From assembly GCF_052857255.1 (NCBI RefSeq), contig NC_135506.1, positions 81,501,618 through 81,565,617 on the forward strand: a DNA stretch of 64,000 nucleotides, in the 5' to 3' direction. This document shows positions 11,856 through 22,470 of this stretch, in pieces; position 1 is the first letter of the stretch; every line of letters begins with the position of its first letter. Both the position numbers and the translations under genes were made by a program. The notes under the pieces are model-generated. The model was not told where the DNA came from. It did no database searches and worked only from the letters and a program-made list of their open reading frames with translations. This DNA comes from Amblyomma americanum (lineage: Eukaryota; Arthropoda; Arachnida; Ixodida; Ixodidae).

Positions 11856-12897
11856 GTGAGTTCATTGACAGCCTAGCTCTTTTCATATGACCGTACTAGC
11901 TAAATACATATGTAGCATGCAGGTAACAAACTTTCGGTACTTTTCGAAGAAGAAGGTTCAGCAGCTCTGTGGGACCACTGCCATATATGGTAATAAAAGC
12001 AGTGTCAGTGCCTCCATGTGGCAAACACTTGCACTGCTGGGGCCACAGCAAAGGTCAGTGAACAGGAAGCGGTATTTTCTGATTGCATTACACCAATTCC
12101 AAACTTTTTGCGGATTTCTCAACACTTGAAGAGCCATAGTTTTAGGACCAAAAGCAATAGTAAGCAAATCTCCCTTCCTGCAACGTCTATTTTGCAAATT
12201 TAATTTGATGAGCTGCTGCGTTCAAGCAGGAGACAATTATTTACACACATATTGTTTTTCCGACCAGAACTGTTGGCTTTTCACGACAAAGAAATCCAGC
12301 AGAGGCGGTGGATTTCATACAGTGGTGTATTTTTGTGAATCTATGCAGTGAAATTGTTCTATATACACGTGTTAAAGTACAGCAGTGCTCTCAGTTGTAG
12401 CTGTGCTAGACCAGTAATTATTGACAACTCGCGCTCTTCTCTGGAAAGAAAGTGATGGCGCAGCACCAGCTGTTTGGAAACTCGAGGGGTTATGCTACAT
12501 TTGCTTCGCTAAAATAACTTATCAACATCTGAATAGCCAGCGAGGGACGCGAATCTCCGATTAGCATTAGAAAAGTTACAAACATTGGAATGTAGCCTGC
12601 TTATGAGGGCGAGCTAAGCAATGCGACACTTCACTTGATATAGGAATGTGGCCGTTGTATCAGTGCCCACAAAGAATGCTCAAATAAACTGAATTTGAAT
12701 GGCATGCCAAACAAATTACATAAGGACCAAAATATCTTTTTCGAATGCCTACGGCTTCAGGCACTGATTATGGCGCCAGGTGTACCTGTGAAGAATTCTG
12801 TAATAATTATCCCCTGCCACAACGCTTTAAGTAGCGAGAGTGAAATTAAACGGGTTTTAAACTCTGTTCAAACAGTACCGGTGTATGGCTACCAGTA
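11856..12897 (+). other. Intron-like or 3' flanking sequence, duplicated
   Basis: It begins GTGAGTTCATTGACAGCC and is shared with 62894-63940. An AATAAA occurs at 12683-12688 and is also in the partner copy, so a transcript end here is possible. No gene is recognised; frames are short. Confidence 0.3.
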
Positions 12898-12902
12898 AAT
12901 GC

Positions 12903-13255
12903 TTCATCAGCCTGCCTACGCCCACTGCAGGGCAAGGCCTCGATCCATGTCTCTCCAATTAACCCTGCCCTGTGTCGGCTGCGGCCGTCCTACGCCTGCA
13001 GATATCTGAATCTCATTCGCCCACCTAACTTTCTGCCGCCCCCTGCTGCGCTTGCCTTCTCTTGGAATCCACTCAGTCGCCCTCAATGACTAGCGCTTAT
13101 CTTGCCTCCGCATTATATGCCATGCCCTAGCGCATTTCTTCCTCTTGATTTCGACTAGGATGTCATTAACCCGCGTTTGCTCCCTCACCCACTCTTCCCG
13201 TTTCCGGTCTCTTAACGTTACACCTACCATTTTCCTTTCTATAGCTACCTATTAA
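12903..13255 (-). pseudogene. C-terminal remnant of an RTE-type LINE
   Basis: Read on the minus strand from about 13255, the frame gives ERKMVGVTLRDRKR, then ILVEIKRKK, HIMRRQDKR, TEWIPREGKRSRGR, VRWANEI and NWRDM. This is the usual order at the C-terminal end of RTE-clade reverse transcriptase polyproteins. At least one stop interrupts it (after RRQDKR), and the catalytic RT core is absent. It is a dead 3' fragment, carried in the segmental duplication (partner begins at 63946). Confidence 0.75.
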
Positions 13256-13980
13256 GATATATAGATAAACTGCCATTCATGATCTCAGATTTCGGGCATC
13301 TCAGTTGGCTCTTCATTTCGTGCCGATATTGGATGGCTAATCGAGAGGCTGCACCCGGACGGCAGCAAAGTTGCCTCATTTCTGTACACCATTAACTTGT
13401 GCTGTAATCTTCATTTCGTGGTAGTTCGGCTTCGTTGGCAAGAGCGTGGAAGAGGTAGAAAATATTCTCAAAATGAGCAAAAACCAAACTTTGTGTGCAA
13501 TAAATATATTCCTGCCCGCCTTTTAGCAAAGCATGCCTGCGCAGATTTCTTGTTTGCTTTGAGGAACACGCATGTGTGACTTGTACTAAAAAAATTAGGC
13601 AAACTTTTTAATCTGGCTAATCCTGAGTAACAAAAACCAAAGCTTCAGAGTTATCCTGGTAAAGCTTGGCTAAACTTGGTTGCATCTCGCTTGGATCATC
13701 CATGGCGACTCCTGCCGTTGAATTGCTGAAAGCTGCTGCAATACGTTATCATCAGCTGAGAGGAAGCAGAGGCAATATGAAGAGGGCGAGCGCATGGCTT
13801 CGGCGTAGCTGCTGTTGAGTGAAGTCATGGTTGTCACGTGACTAGGCATAAGCGAGCGCTCGGTTTCGACGGCGGGGGCTGACGTGGCAGCTCCTGGTCA
13901 AACTCCCGCACACGGCGAATTATGACTATATAGCGTCAGTATCTGTCTTTCTCTGAATCCCAAGTTTCCATTTTCTGCAG
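13256..13980 (+). other. Unassigned sequence ending in an acceptor
   Basis: No gene is recognised. It ends with CCATTTTCTGCAG (AG 13979-13980), a strong candidate 3' splice site for the next cassette. Confidence 0.35.
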
Positions 13981-15900
13981 GTTGACTCATCTGGCTCCTG
14001 GCACCATTTCGGATTTGCTGCTTGAAAGTGAAGCATTTCTGCGCGGGCGTCATCAGTCCTGTTCTTCTTCCTGGTGGCTGTTACCACGCAACGACCCACC
14101 CTGTACGCCTTCTCTACACGACAGCATCCAGAAAACTCCAGCCACCCTGACCTGCAACAAGTACAATCAGCGCTACATGCTTTAGAGCTGCCGCAGCAAC
14201 TACACACATGAAAAACCTTTGCGTGCACATCTGCGCACAACGCAGACTTTCTAACAAGAACACGAACGTACACAATGACGGCCACAATACAAATTGCACC
14301 AAAGGAATCCGCGCAAACACAGCCACCGTAATCACCTGCCATAACTCAACCATTCCAGCTGTCGCTACCGTGAGGGCCCTTGTTTTGATGACGGCACTCA
14401 TGATGTTCTTCATGCATCGGCGAAATGTTCCTTTTCAACATATCGCCAGAGATGAACAATCTGCAGCCATGTGCTAGGCACACACAGAAGCTACACCCCT
14501 ACAATCCACGACTACACGCATGCATACCGACACCAACATCACAACTATCGCGAACATACCGGGACTTTTACTGAGGCAACAAGCGTCGCCATCGTGCTGA
14601 CGGCCAAGAGTTCACATATTATTCACGCATCGGCGAAGTGCGTTTTTTAAGCGCAATCGCTCTAGCGACATCACTTCTGTTCCTCTTGCGGGGCTTCCAT
14701 GTGCCGCACTGGTCACACACTACAGGACTACTCCGCACGCATTAATGGGCACAACACCATCTATACAGCAACCTACCCCCTCCGAAACACAGGTGCACAG
14801 AAGAGCTTTCACGACGACTACAATCAGAACCCCACCTTCTGATTGTAGTCGTCAGCCACAAGCGTATCATTCCCGCTGTCGCTGCCGCGTATTGGCGCGT
14901 CCAAGTCATCCAAGCTACCAGGATCGTCGCAGTGCTGGCAGCCTATACATACCACACACAATCGAAAACCACAGCCAGCAAGCAAGTCCAGTCGCTAAGA
15001 CCGACCCCATCACAGCTACACAGAGAACGCCACTGACATCGTCACACCTACGAGCCCTTATTCTGTGGCAGCACACGAAGGTACTCTGAAGACGACCACA
15101 ACAAGCACTATGCCAGAAAGAACCGATAAAAGCTGTCTCCACTGTACGCGCGCTAGTGTCTAATCGTTTAGACAAGAAGTTGAAGGCACTCGTCCCGACT
15201 TGCTTTGGCCCGGCAAGCAGCAACGTCAATGTGTTGATGACGGCACTCGTGATGTTCATGTGGCGGCGAATTGCGCGTTTTCAACAGAATCGCCAAAGAT
15301 GCACCTGCATGGGCAAGGAACGCACAGAAGCTCCACCGATTATACACGCATGCATACGGACACTACCACCACAGCAATCGCGAACGTACACCGAGCGAGC
15401 TGTAAAAATTCTAACAAGAACTCAAAGGTACATAAATTCAAAACTATGCCGTAGGAACCCGTGCAATCCACAGCCACATAGACATTGCCAGCCCTGCAAC
15501 GATCCTGAAAAAAGTACGAAGGCACTATGCACCACAACAGCCAGAAACAACCAACCCTAAAACACGATAGTGAACTTGCCCAGCAGCTAACATGGTTAAG
15601 GCGGCACTTTGCACATAGCCATCATATCCACATATAACATATCCAGCATTGCGGCACCACACTTGCTGCACATGTTCGTGGCCGTTCGCCGAATTGGCAG
15701 CCCTGACGCCTTCTCCACATGCACAACACCGCACACATTATCAGCCAAAAAATATCTCAAGCAATAGACACCCGCCACGACTTGCATGCAACCCGCACGA
15801 TCACCATTAAATGCATCACAGCTGCCACGACTACACGCGTGAACACACCTGCATTGCAGATTTGGCAAACAAACGTGTATGGATTCTTCATTTGATAAAT
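13981..15900 (+). other. Exon-like cassette with internal tandem units
   Basis: It follows a strong acceptor. Motif copies lie at 14412, about 14690 and 15258. The segments around 14390-14590 and 15240-15440 resemble each other (shared TACACGCATGCATA, ATCGCGAAC and TTCTAACAAGAAC), giving an internal period of about 0.85 kb. Long A/C-rich runs dominate. A 17-bp-stem hairpin sits at 14813-14853. I see no clear donor, so the right edge is approximate. Minus-strand frames are hydrophobic only because of the A/C bias. Confidence 0.4.
14813..14853 (+). repeat. Perfect 17-bp inverted repeat, 7-nt loop
   Basis: Left arm GACGACTACAATCAGAA at 14813-14829, loop CCCCACC, right arm the exact complement at 14837-14853. 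In RNA it would be a stable hairpin within the exon-like region. Confidence 0.85.
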
Positions 15901-16154
15901 AAAATTTCCACAACTCCTGGTTATCTGAGAAATCGAATTTATTTCACGAGTCTGTGATGATTTGCTCCCTGGTCCAGTGGCCCCAGGCAGTACAACAGCA
16001 TTGGTCAAACGTTGGGCTATCATTGGCAAAAATTGGCACGAACATCGGTCCTACACTGGCATTTGCCATTTTGACACATTGGCCCTACTTTCAATTTAGG
16101 GCCAACGTACGGCCGATCAAGAATCCAACGTAGGCCTGGCGTTCGTTCTGCGAC
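15901..16154. other. Unassigned spacer before the minisatellite
   Basis: Loose TTGGCA-type repeats at 16010-16080 may be older, diverged units. Nothing else is seen. Confidence 0.25.
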
Positions 16155-16413
16155 ATGGGCCAGTAAAGGTCTCATATTGGCATCCAGCTTTCGAACATCG
16201 GCATCCAGGTTTCGAACATTTGCATCCAGCCTTCTAACATTGGTATCCAGTCGTCGAACATTGGTATCCGGCTTTCGAATAATGACATCCAGCTTTCTAG
16301 AACCTGGGCCAGTAAAGGTCTCGGACTGGCATCCAACTTTCAAACATTGGTATCCAGCTTTCATACCATGGCATCCAGTTTTTGAGCAATGGTATCCAGC
16401 TTTCGAAGACCGG
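16155..16413 (+). repeat. 21-bp minisatellite with higher-order unit
   Basis: Units of 21 bp start at 16181, 16202, 16223, 16244, 16265 and 16286. After a spacer containing GGGCCAGTAAAGGTCTC they resume at 16330, 16351, 16372 and 16393. The same GGGCCAGTAAAGGTCTC also precedes the first run, so the array has a larger repeat of about 150 bp. Consensus unit is near CATCCAGCTTTCGAACATTGG. Since 21 is divisible by 3, the minus strand stays open (16020-16418) and reads a heptad RKLDANV repeat. I regard this as a by-product of the period. Confidence 0.85.
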
Positions 16414-17013
16414 CACATGCAAAACCGGCTGCTGGCTAGACTAGCATTGTCGATTTAGACTTCGAAAGTAACCAGGCTGCATGGCTGGCATCTTGCTTGG
16501 AGTGACAAATATGTGCAGGGTAAGAACCCTATGATGTCCTCAGAATCCAACACTCGTCTCTAGGGAAGGGCTGCCCTATACAACGGAGATGCAAACCTTG
16601 CACCCTGGTTACTTTTCGCAATCATGGTACTATTCCACTTAGCAGCTGTGAGGCGCTTCAGGTGGTGTGCCTATAGGCAGGGCTCGATCGGGCAGGAGTC
16701 AGGACCTGGAGTGGGGTGCCGGGCTTGCGGTGGGGCCCTGGGCAGAACTTGTGGTGGGGTGCTGGGCAGAACCTCGGTAGGGGTACATTTATTTTAATGT
16801 TTGCTGCATGCCGATGATTCAGGTTAGACAACGCAGCTCGGCAATATGCTGTAGTACGGCTAAGAGATTCATAAAGTGCTTAACGAAGCTGTCCTCCTGT
16901 AATCTGATCAGCCATATCTGAAGTAATCGTTGCACTCCTCTTGCAAAAGGACTTTTCCACTGCACTCAAATTCCTTGTCCAGCTCTTTGCACGATGACCT
17001 CAGAATGCGTTGA
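16414..17013. other. Unassigned sequence with a short G-rich repeat
   Basis: 16690-16790 holds two to three imperfect copies of a G-rich unit containing GGTGGGGTGCTGGGCAGAAC. No gene is recognised. It ends at the target duplication of the LINE. Confidence 0.3.
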
Positions 17014-17024
17014 GCCTGCAAAGA

Positions 17025-20000
17025 CATTGGGGATTGGACAGATACACTAAAGAGACACGTCGCCGAGTCGACGATATCTTTAGAGGGTTCAGACGCACCA
17101 ATCATAGCCGACAGCAGGCTCCTCCACATGTGGGAGGCAAAATGTGGCCTAGAACGCAGACTTAAAAAGCAGAGGTGGAATCGAAACTTCAGAAGAAGGA
17201 TAGCCAGACACAACCGGGAGATCGAAAAGTATGCGATGCAACTTTGCGAGCAAAACTGGTGTAGCAGGTGCGACGACATGGAAAGAAGTATGAGCCTAGC
17301 AAAAACGTGGAACATTCTGCGACACTTGCTAGATCCAATCAAATCAAAATCTCAGGCAGAAATCAGGCTAGCCAAAGCTCGACACGTATATGATCGGTCA
17401 GACGAGGATTTTATGGAGGGAATCATACAAATATACGTAGGAGATGTAACTCGCTCTAGCCTACCGGAGTATAGGGGGCCTCCCAGAGAGGAACTCGATG
17501 CGCCTATAACGGAGGCAGAGGTGAGAACAGAGATAATTAAGCTCAAAAAGAAATCCGCTCCGGGCCCGGACGGAATCACAAACACAATGCTGCGGAATCT
17601 AGACGACGAGTCGATCACAACAATTACAAACTACATCCAGCAAGTGTGGTAAAGGGTGAGCTCCCCAAGCAGTGTAAGGAAGCTAGTATTATACTAATTC
17701 GTAAACCAGGCAAACCACCAAAGCCGGAAAACCTTAGACCGATCTCTCTTATGTCCTGCATAGGAAAGTTAATGGAGCATGTGATCCAAACGAGAATGAC
17801 TCGATTTATGGAAGCCGAGCAATGACCAAACGAGATGATCGGCTTCCCACCGTGCTTGAGCCCTCAAGATGTAATGCTGAAACTTCAGCTCTACATCATA
17901 GATTCACGGTCGAGAGACGCAAAGGTAATTTAGGATTAGACTTAAAAAAGCCTTTGATAATGTCAAGCACGAAGCAATCCTAGCAGAACTGCAAGAAGTA
18001 GGTGTTGGCTGTACAACCTACAACTACATAAAAGACTTCCTGTCTGATAGGACAGCGCGTATAAAATATCAGGACAGGTAGGTAGGAAAAACTTTATTGA
18101 AAATGCCGGCAACCGACGGTTTGACGCGTCGTGACGTTGGCCAAGCGTCGACCCGGGGTTATGCCCTCCTCTGCACTACCCCCGTGCGGCCCGTTTGTGG
18201 TGGGTCGTGAGGCTTGTGCTTTTCGAGCGCACCCCGGGCCTGCTGGACGGCCCATAGTTGAATGTACTTGTCTGCAGACTGCACTGCACTTTGAAGTTCG
18301 GGCGGGTATATCCTGGAGGTAGCCTCGGTCGGGAACCTGGCACAGTCCCACATGATGAGCCATTGGTCCGCCGGACCAGCTGCACAAACATTGCACACAT
18401 CGCTCGGATAGAGTTCTGGGTGAAGTACGTGTAGCACTGCCGGGGCGAGGAGTGACCCGGTCTGTATCTGTCTTAGGATGACGGCCTCCTCCCGACTGAG
18501 TGCCGGGTGGGGAGGCGGCATTGTCCGTCGAGCTAGGCGGTAACACATGGTAACTTCGCCATAACTGGTTACGCGGTCCTTGGTTTCGAACCACCACACG
18601 GAACGGTCACTCTCGGGGGCGCGGAGGGTAAGCGCTCGCGCCGCCGAATGGGCCGTCTCGTTGTGGTTCGGCGAGGATGCACACTCGCCCGCGTGCGCCG
18701 GGAACAACTTGATACGGATGGAGAATCAGAGGAAATCACGTTGGGAAGCACAGGTACCCCCCAAGGCTCCGTACTATTCCCGCTCCTCTTTAACCTAGCA
18801 ATGAGAGGCCTCCCCACGAGACTCAGAGATAGAAAACCTAAACTTCAGCATGTATGTGGACGATACAAACGTTTAGATTAACCAGGGTAGCGACGCTGAC
18901 ATCGAGAGCAAGCTGCAGGAAGCCACGAATATAGTGGTGGACTACGCAGCAGCTAGGGCGCTCTCGTGCACACAAGAGAAGTCAGAGCTCCTGGTGTACA
19001 ACCCTAAATCTCTGAGACTTAAACAAAGCAATGACTTTAACATCACAGTCGAGGGTAAAGCGGTCCCCAAGGTAGACAAGATCAGGATTCCTGGTCTCCA
19101 TATCCAAAGCAATGGATGTAATGATGCGACTATAAAGAAGCTGGAAGGCTATGTGGCACAGGTCATAGGAATCTTTAGGAGAATAGCCCTCAAGGGAAGA
19201 GGGCTTAACGAGAGGAGCCTAATTAAGCTGGTGCAGGCCTACGTTATTAGCTGTCTGAGCTACGCCACACCATACCTTAATATACGGGCCTCGGAACGAG
19301 ACAAACTAGATTCGATAATCAGGAGATGCTACAAGTGAGCACTCGGTATACCCATAAGCATTTCAACCGAAAGATTCTTAGGAATGGGAGTTCACAACAC
19401 ATGGAGGGCAATCGCCGAGGCTGTTAAAACAGCCCAGCAGGAAAGACTTAGCCAATCCAGCACAGCTAGGGCTATCCTAAACATGGTAGGGCTACAAATA
19501 GACAGGGGTATGCAACAGAAGCAGGACATCCTAAGAATAATTAGAGAACAACTTAGGGTGGATCCTCTCCCTAGAATTATTCACCCCACCTTTCACAGGG
19601 AAAGGAGGGAGAAGAGAGCTGAGGCGCTAGTCAGGCGCTTCAGCGAGGCAAACGAGAAAACAGTAGCATACACGGACGCGGCGAATGGCAAGCTGGGAGC
19701 GCCGGTAGCCTCGGTGGTGGATGGCCGGGGTGAGGCAGTCTCATCAGCAACTATACGCATCCGCAATCCGGAGTCAGCAGAAGAAGCGACAATAGCGCTT
19801 GCTTGAGTAGGGACAGAAGCAAAATTCATAGTTAGCGACAGCAAAACGGCCATATATAACTATGGTAGAGGTAGGATTGCACCAGAAGCGGTGCGGATAC
19901 TAACAGGAGGAAAAATAGACAGGAAAATTAGCCTCGTATGGGCACCAGCTCACACGTCAGTTCCAGGCAATGAGGCGGCACACGCTCGAGATCTCTACTT

Positions 20001-20419
20001 CCGAGCAGGAGCAGAACCACCCGACTGCGCAAGAACTAGACGAGAGACAGCAGAATTACACGGAAATAACTGAAAACAACAGTTTACAAAGGAGACTAGT
20101 CCCTCCACCGGACAGAGAGCTCGGAAACAGGCGACGATCTGGCGCAGATTATAGGCAGGAAATTACATTATTCCGGTCTGGGCATCGCACGTCCTCAAAG
20201 ACGAAGACATAGATGATAAGTGCAAAAAATGTGGAGGGAGGAGGACCCTCGATCACGTAATTTGGGAATGTGTAGACTCCCCAGGAGCTAACGAAGGAAT
20301 TGATAGTAGAGAAGCCTGGGAGACCCTTCTGCGGAGCACGGACCCCGTCATGCAGAAGCAAGCCATTCATCTGGCGGTGGAGGCCGCGAAGAGCCAGCAA
20401 CTCTTTGCCTGCCTTTAAT
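17025..20419 (+). pseudogene. LINE RT-RNase H polyprotein, broken
   Basis: In order: linker (17025-17500), the RT fingers motif SAPGPDGI near 17560, then a frameshift near 17650. After that come LRPISLMSCIGKLMEHV (about 17750), stops near 17824 and 17934, and motif A as DLKKAFDNVKHEAIL at 17940. The nested insertion follows. After it come GTPQGSVL (18750), a shifted YVDD near 18855, and an open stretch from 18934 with a stop at 19336. RNase H reads AYTDAANG (19670), SAEEATIAL (19780), VSDSKTA (19832) and WAPAHTSVPGNEAAHA (19940). The tail is CKKC..H..C near 20230. All four RNase H acidic/His positions are visible, but stops and shifts make it inactive. Confidence 0.85.
18075..18715 (-). mobile_element. 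Nested 3' end of a second LINE, reverse orientation
   Basis: It interrupts the RT of the host LINE between motif A and the GTPQGS motif. The minus-strand frame (18707-18159) reads PAHAGE, NHNETAHSAARAL (end of RNase H), a linker, MPPPHPALSREEAVILRQIQTG, then a zinc knuckle CNVC..W..CARFP. The 3' end near 18080-18105 has AATAAAG and then a TTTTTCC stretch. So it is the last part of an RNase H LINE of another subfamily, inserted after the host element. Confidence 0.8.
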
Positions 20420-20528
20420 CGGAGGGGCCCCGGCCTCTACCGCCTAGGCTTGCGTGCCGGGTGTAGGGAGTAGGGGGCCTCCCTTCTGATGGAAATAAAG
20501 GTTTTTGGAATGGAATGGCCTGCAAAGA

Positions 20529-22346
20529 AAGGCGTGATGTCATGATACGAACCTAAATATGGCCGTCACAGGACAAAAACAGAGCGCTGCATTGAAAAGG
20601 GCACGTCCGGGAGATGAGTTGGGGGGAGATAGGAGACTTAAAAAGAGAGAGGGGAGGGGGGCTGAAACATGTGAAAGATGTTTCGAATTCTCCGGGAATG
20701 AATTTTCTGAGAATGGGGGAACATGCGCTGAAGTTTGCGGTGCCGATTGCAGCGCCATAACACACTGCCTATCGAGAAGAGCAAGCAGATTTAGGTAGTA
20801 CTATTAGTAATTTTCCGCGCCACCTTCAGGCGCTTGTTGGCATGAGACTCCGCGCGCTGTCGAAAACGCACGTGCCGTGCGTCAGCAATCTGGGCTACGC
20901 CAAGAGAAGCTAGGCAATGAATGCTGTCAGCCAAACGCGGATATCTAATCGCCCAGAATGTGTTCTCGCGTTTGCAGTGGCCCAAGCGGCTGACAAAAGC
21001 AGTTTCCTAATGGAATAATTGCAGTGCCACCTTGGCAGCGCAGGTTCCCCATAAGCAGTTTTGAAGGTAAGGGTGTGGAAAACGTAGAGCGTCAAAGTAT
21101 TCTTCCAAAGCCGCTGGACACACCTCATGTCCGGCGACCGAAAAGTTTGAAGCGAAAGACGTGGAGCTCGAGATGGACTTCGCCAAAACGACTTCAGACA
21201 CTCGCGCACTCTTTGGGGCCGTGTGTTAGTTCAGGATGGCTTAAATGATATCATGAAATAACAAAAACATAAAACAATAAATTAAATATTATGCAAGCAA
21301 ATTCGCACTCTCTCAAATTCGCACTCTCACATGTCTCATACGGGACATGTGGCAAACAAGCTAGGTTAACATGCGTTTAACACCATTTGTCAGTAGATTT
21401 ATTTGCTGGTCGTCAAAGAATCCTGCAACGTTTTGTTGATGTGCAAATTTCACACAAAAAGCTAAACGAAACAAAATCGTGTTGAACTGTGGCTCGCAAC
21501 TATTTCCGATGCTTTTCATCAATAAAGGTAATATTCGAAAGAAAAAAAATTAATTTGCGAGCAAATAAGTAAGGACGTCTGCAAGAGCTATAGCCCTCAA
21601 TGCAAATTACGCAGCAAAACAAAATGCACAGAAACGACATTTTGAAACATTACGATGTGCAGAAAAAAAGAAAGCCCAAATCGGAAAACACAGGGGAAGG
21701 CGCGATCACAAGGAACGACGTAGGGAAGCGTAGGAATCTCTTACCGCGTGTTGAACCGGCGGCCTACTGTTTCGCGCGTGCGCAACTTACAATTGTAAAT
21801 TACGAGGCCACTGCTTCGTTTCTGCACGTTGCACTTGCACTAAGTTATTACGTTTGATTTAGTATACCTATTAAGCAGACACCCACTGCGCAGTGTGGCA
21901 GTGAATTCTCTAAAGTGAAGGAAAAAAGCGCTTTTCTCATTAAAAAAATCATGAAATGAAAGTCATTTGATTTTTTTGGAAGGAAGCCCTCTTAGGCTGG
22001 TTTTCAGATACTCGCGCAAGCAGAGCGTGCCAAAACGCTTTAAAATACATAACGTTTTCACAAATAGGCGGGTTTATATGCCCAGGAATCGGATAAAGGC
22101 AACAGCGTGAGCTCTTGTCTGTGCACTTCTCAAAAAAGTATTTTTTTTTATTAGCGGCTTGACTATGCCATATATAGTTACACGAATCACAACAACTGGG
22201 TCATGCCAGCGCATATTCGTTAAATACTAAATATACTACAACATTTCAAAGGAATTTTAGCCGTTAGTTGCAGCCGCTTCTTGTTCCCAGTAATAACGAT
22301 AGAATTCTACAGATCCGTAGTTGTCTGGATGGTGTCGACGTCGGCC
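20529..22346. other. Unassigned AT-rich sequence
   Basis: No gene is recognised. 20600-20670 is purine-rich. A short direct repeat AAATTCGCACTCTC occurs twice near 21300. The sequence ends at the TTA target duplication of the DNA transposon. Confidence 0.3.
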
Positions 22347-22470
22347 TTAGGCCCGTTTCACATGCATGCGATTTTCGCCTGCGACACTGCGAACTCTGTC
22401 GGTCTGCGACTGGGGAGGGCCGTCGGTCTAGTCGCAGACGGCTTGCGATCGAGTTCCGTCCGGTTGGTAT

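Larger units (their letters stand above)
5495..12960 (+). repeat. Segmental duplication, copy A (direct, partner 56540-64000)
   Basis: Order and content are shared with 56540-64000 at an offset of about 51 kb. Shared items are the cassette block with motifs at 5714, 6174 and 7135, a SINE at 7606, a donor at 9398, a minus-strand exon candidate near 10.5 kb, the cassette ending at 11855 and the RTE remnant after 12903. In the stretches I compared, differences are frequent single bases plus small indels, so the duplication is not very recent. The partner copy is cut by the window end, so the true length is unknown. Confidence 0.9.
17014..20528 (+). mobile_element. 5'-truncated LINE with RNase H, flanked by 11-bp target duplication
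   Basis: The element (17025-20517) lies between two copies of GCCTGCAAAGA at 17014-17024 and 20518-20528, which fixes both edges. It starts in the linker before RT, contains RT, RNase H and a C-terminal zinc knuckle, then a short 3' UTR with AATAAAGG near 20494 and a TGGAA-repeat end. The N-terminal endonuclease is missing, consistent with 5' truncation during target-primed insertion. RNase H places it among I/LOA-type LINEs; the exact clade needs a tree. A second LINE end is nested in reverse at 18075-18715. Confidence 0.85.

Noticed and set aside
16020..16154. Extension of the minisatellite to the left
   Set aside because: TTGGCA-like words recur, but no regular 21-bp spacing can be followed.
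16155..16413. CRISPR-like array or repeat protein
   Set aside because: Units are contiguous and degenerate without unique spacers. The genome is eukaryotic, and the heptad frame results from the 21-bp period.
20559..20798. Plus-strand frame rich in Arg, Gly and Glu
   Set aside because: Explained by a purine-rich low-complexity tract; no start context and no family.
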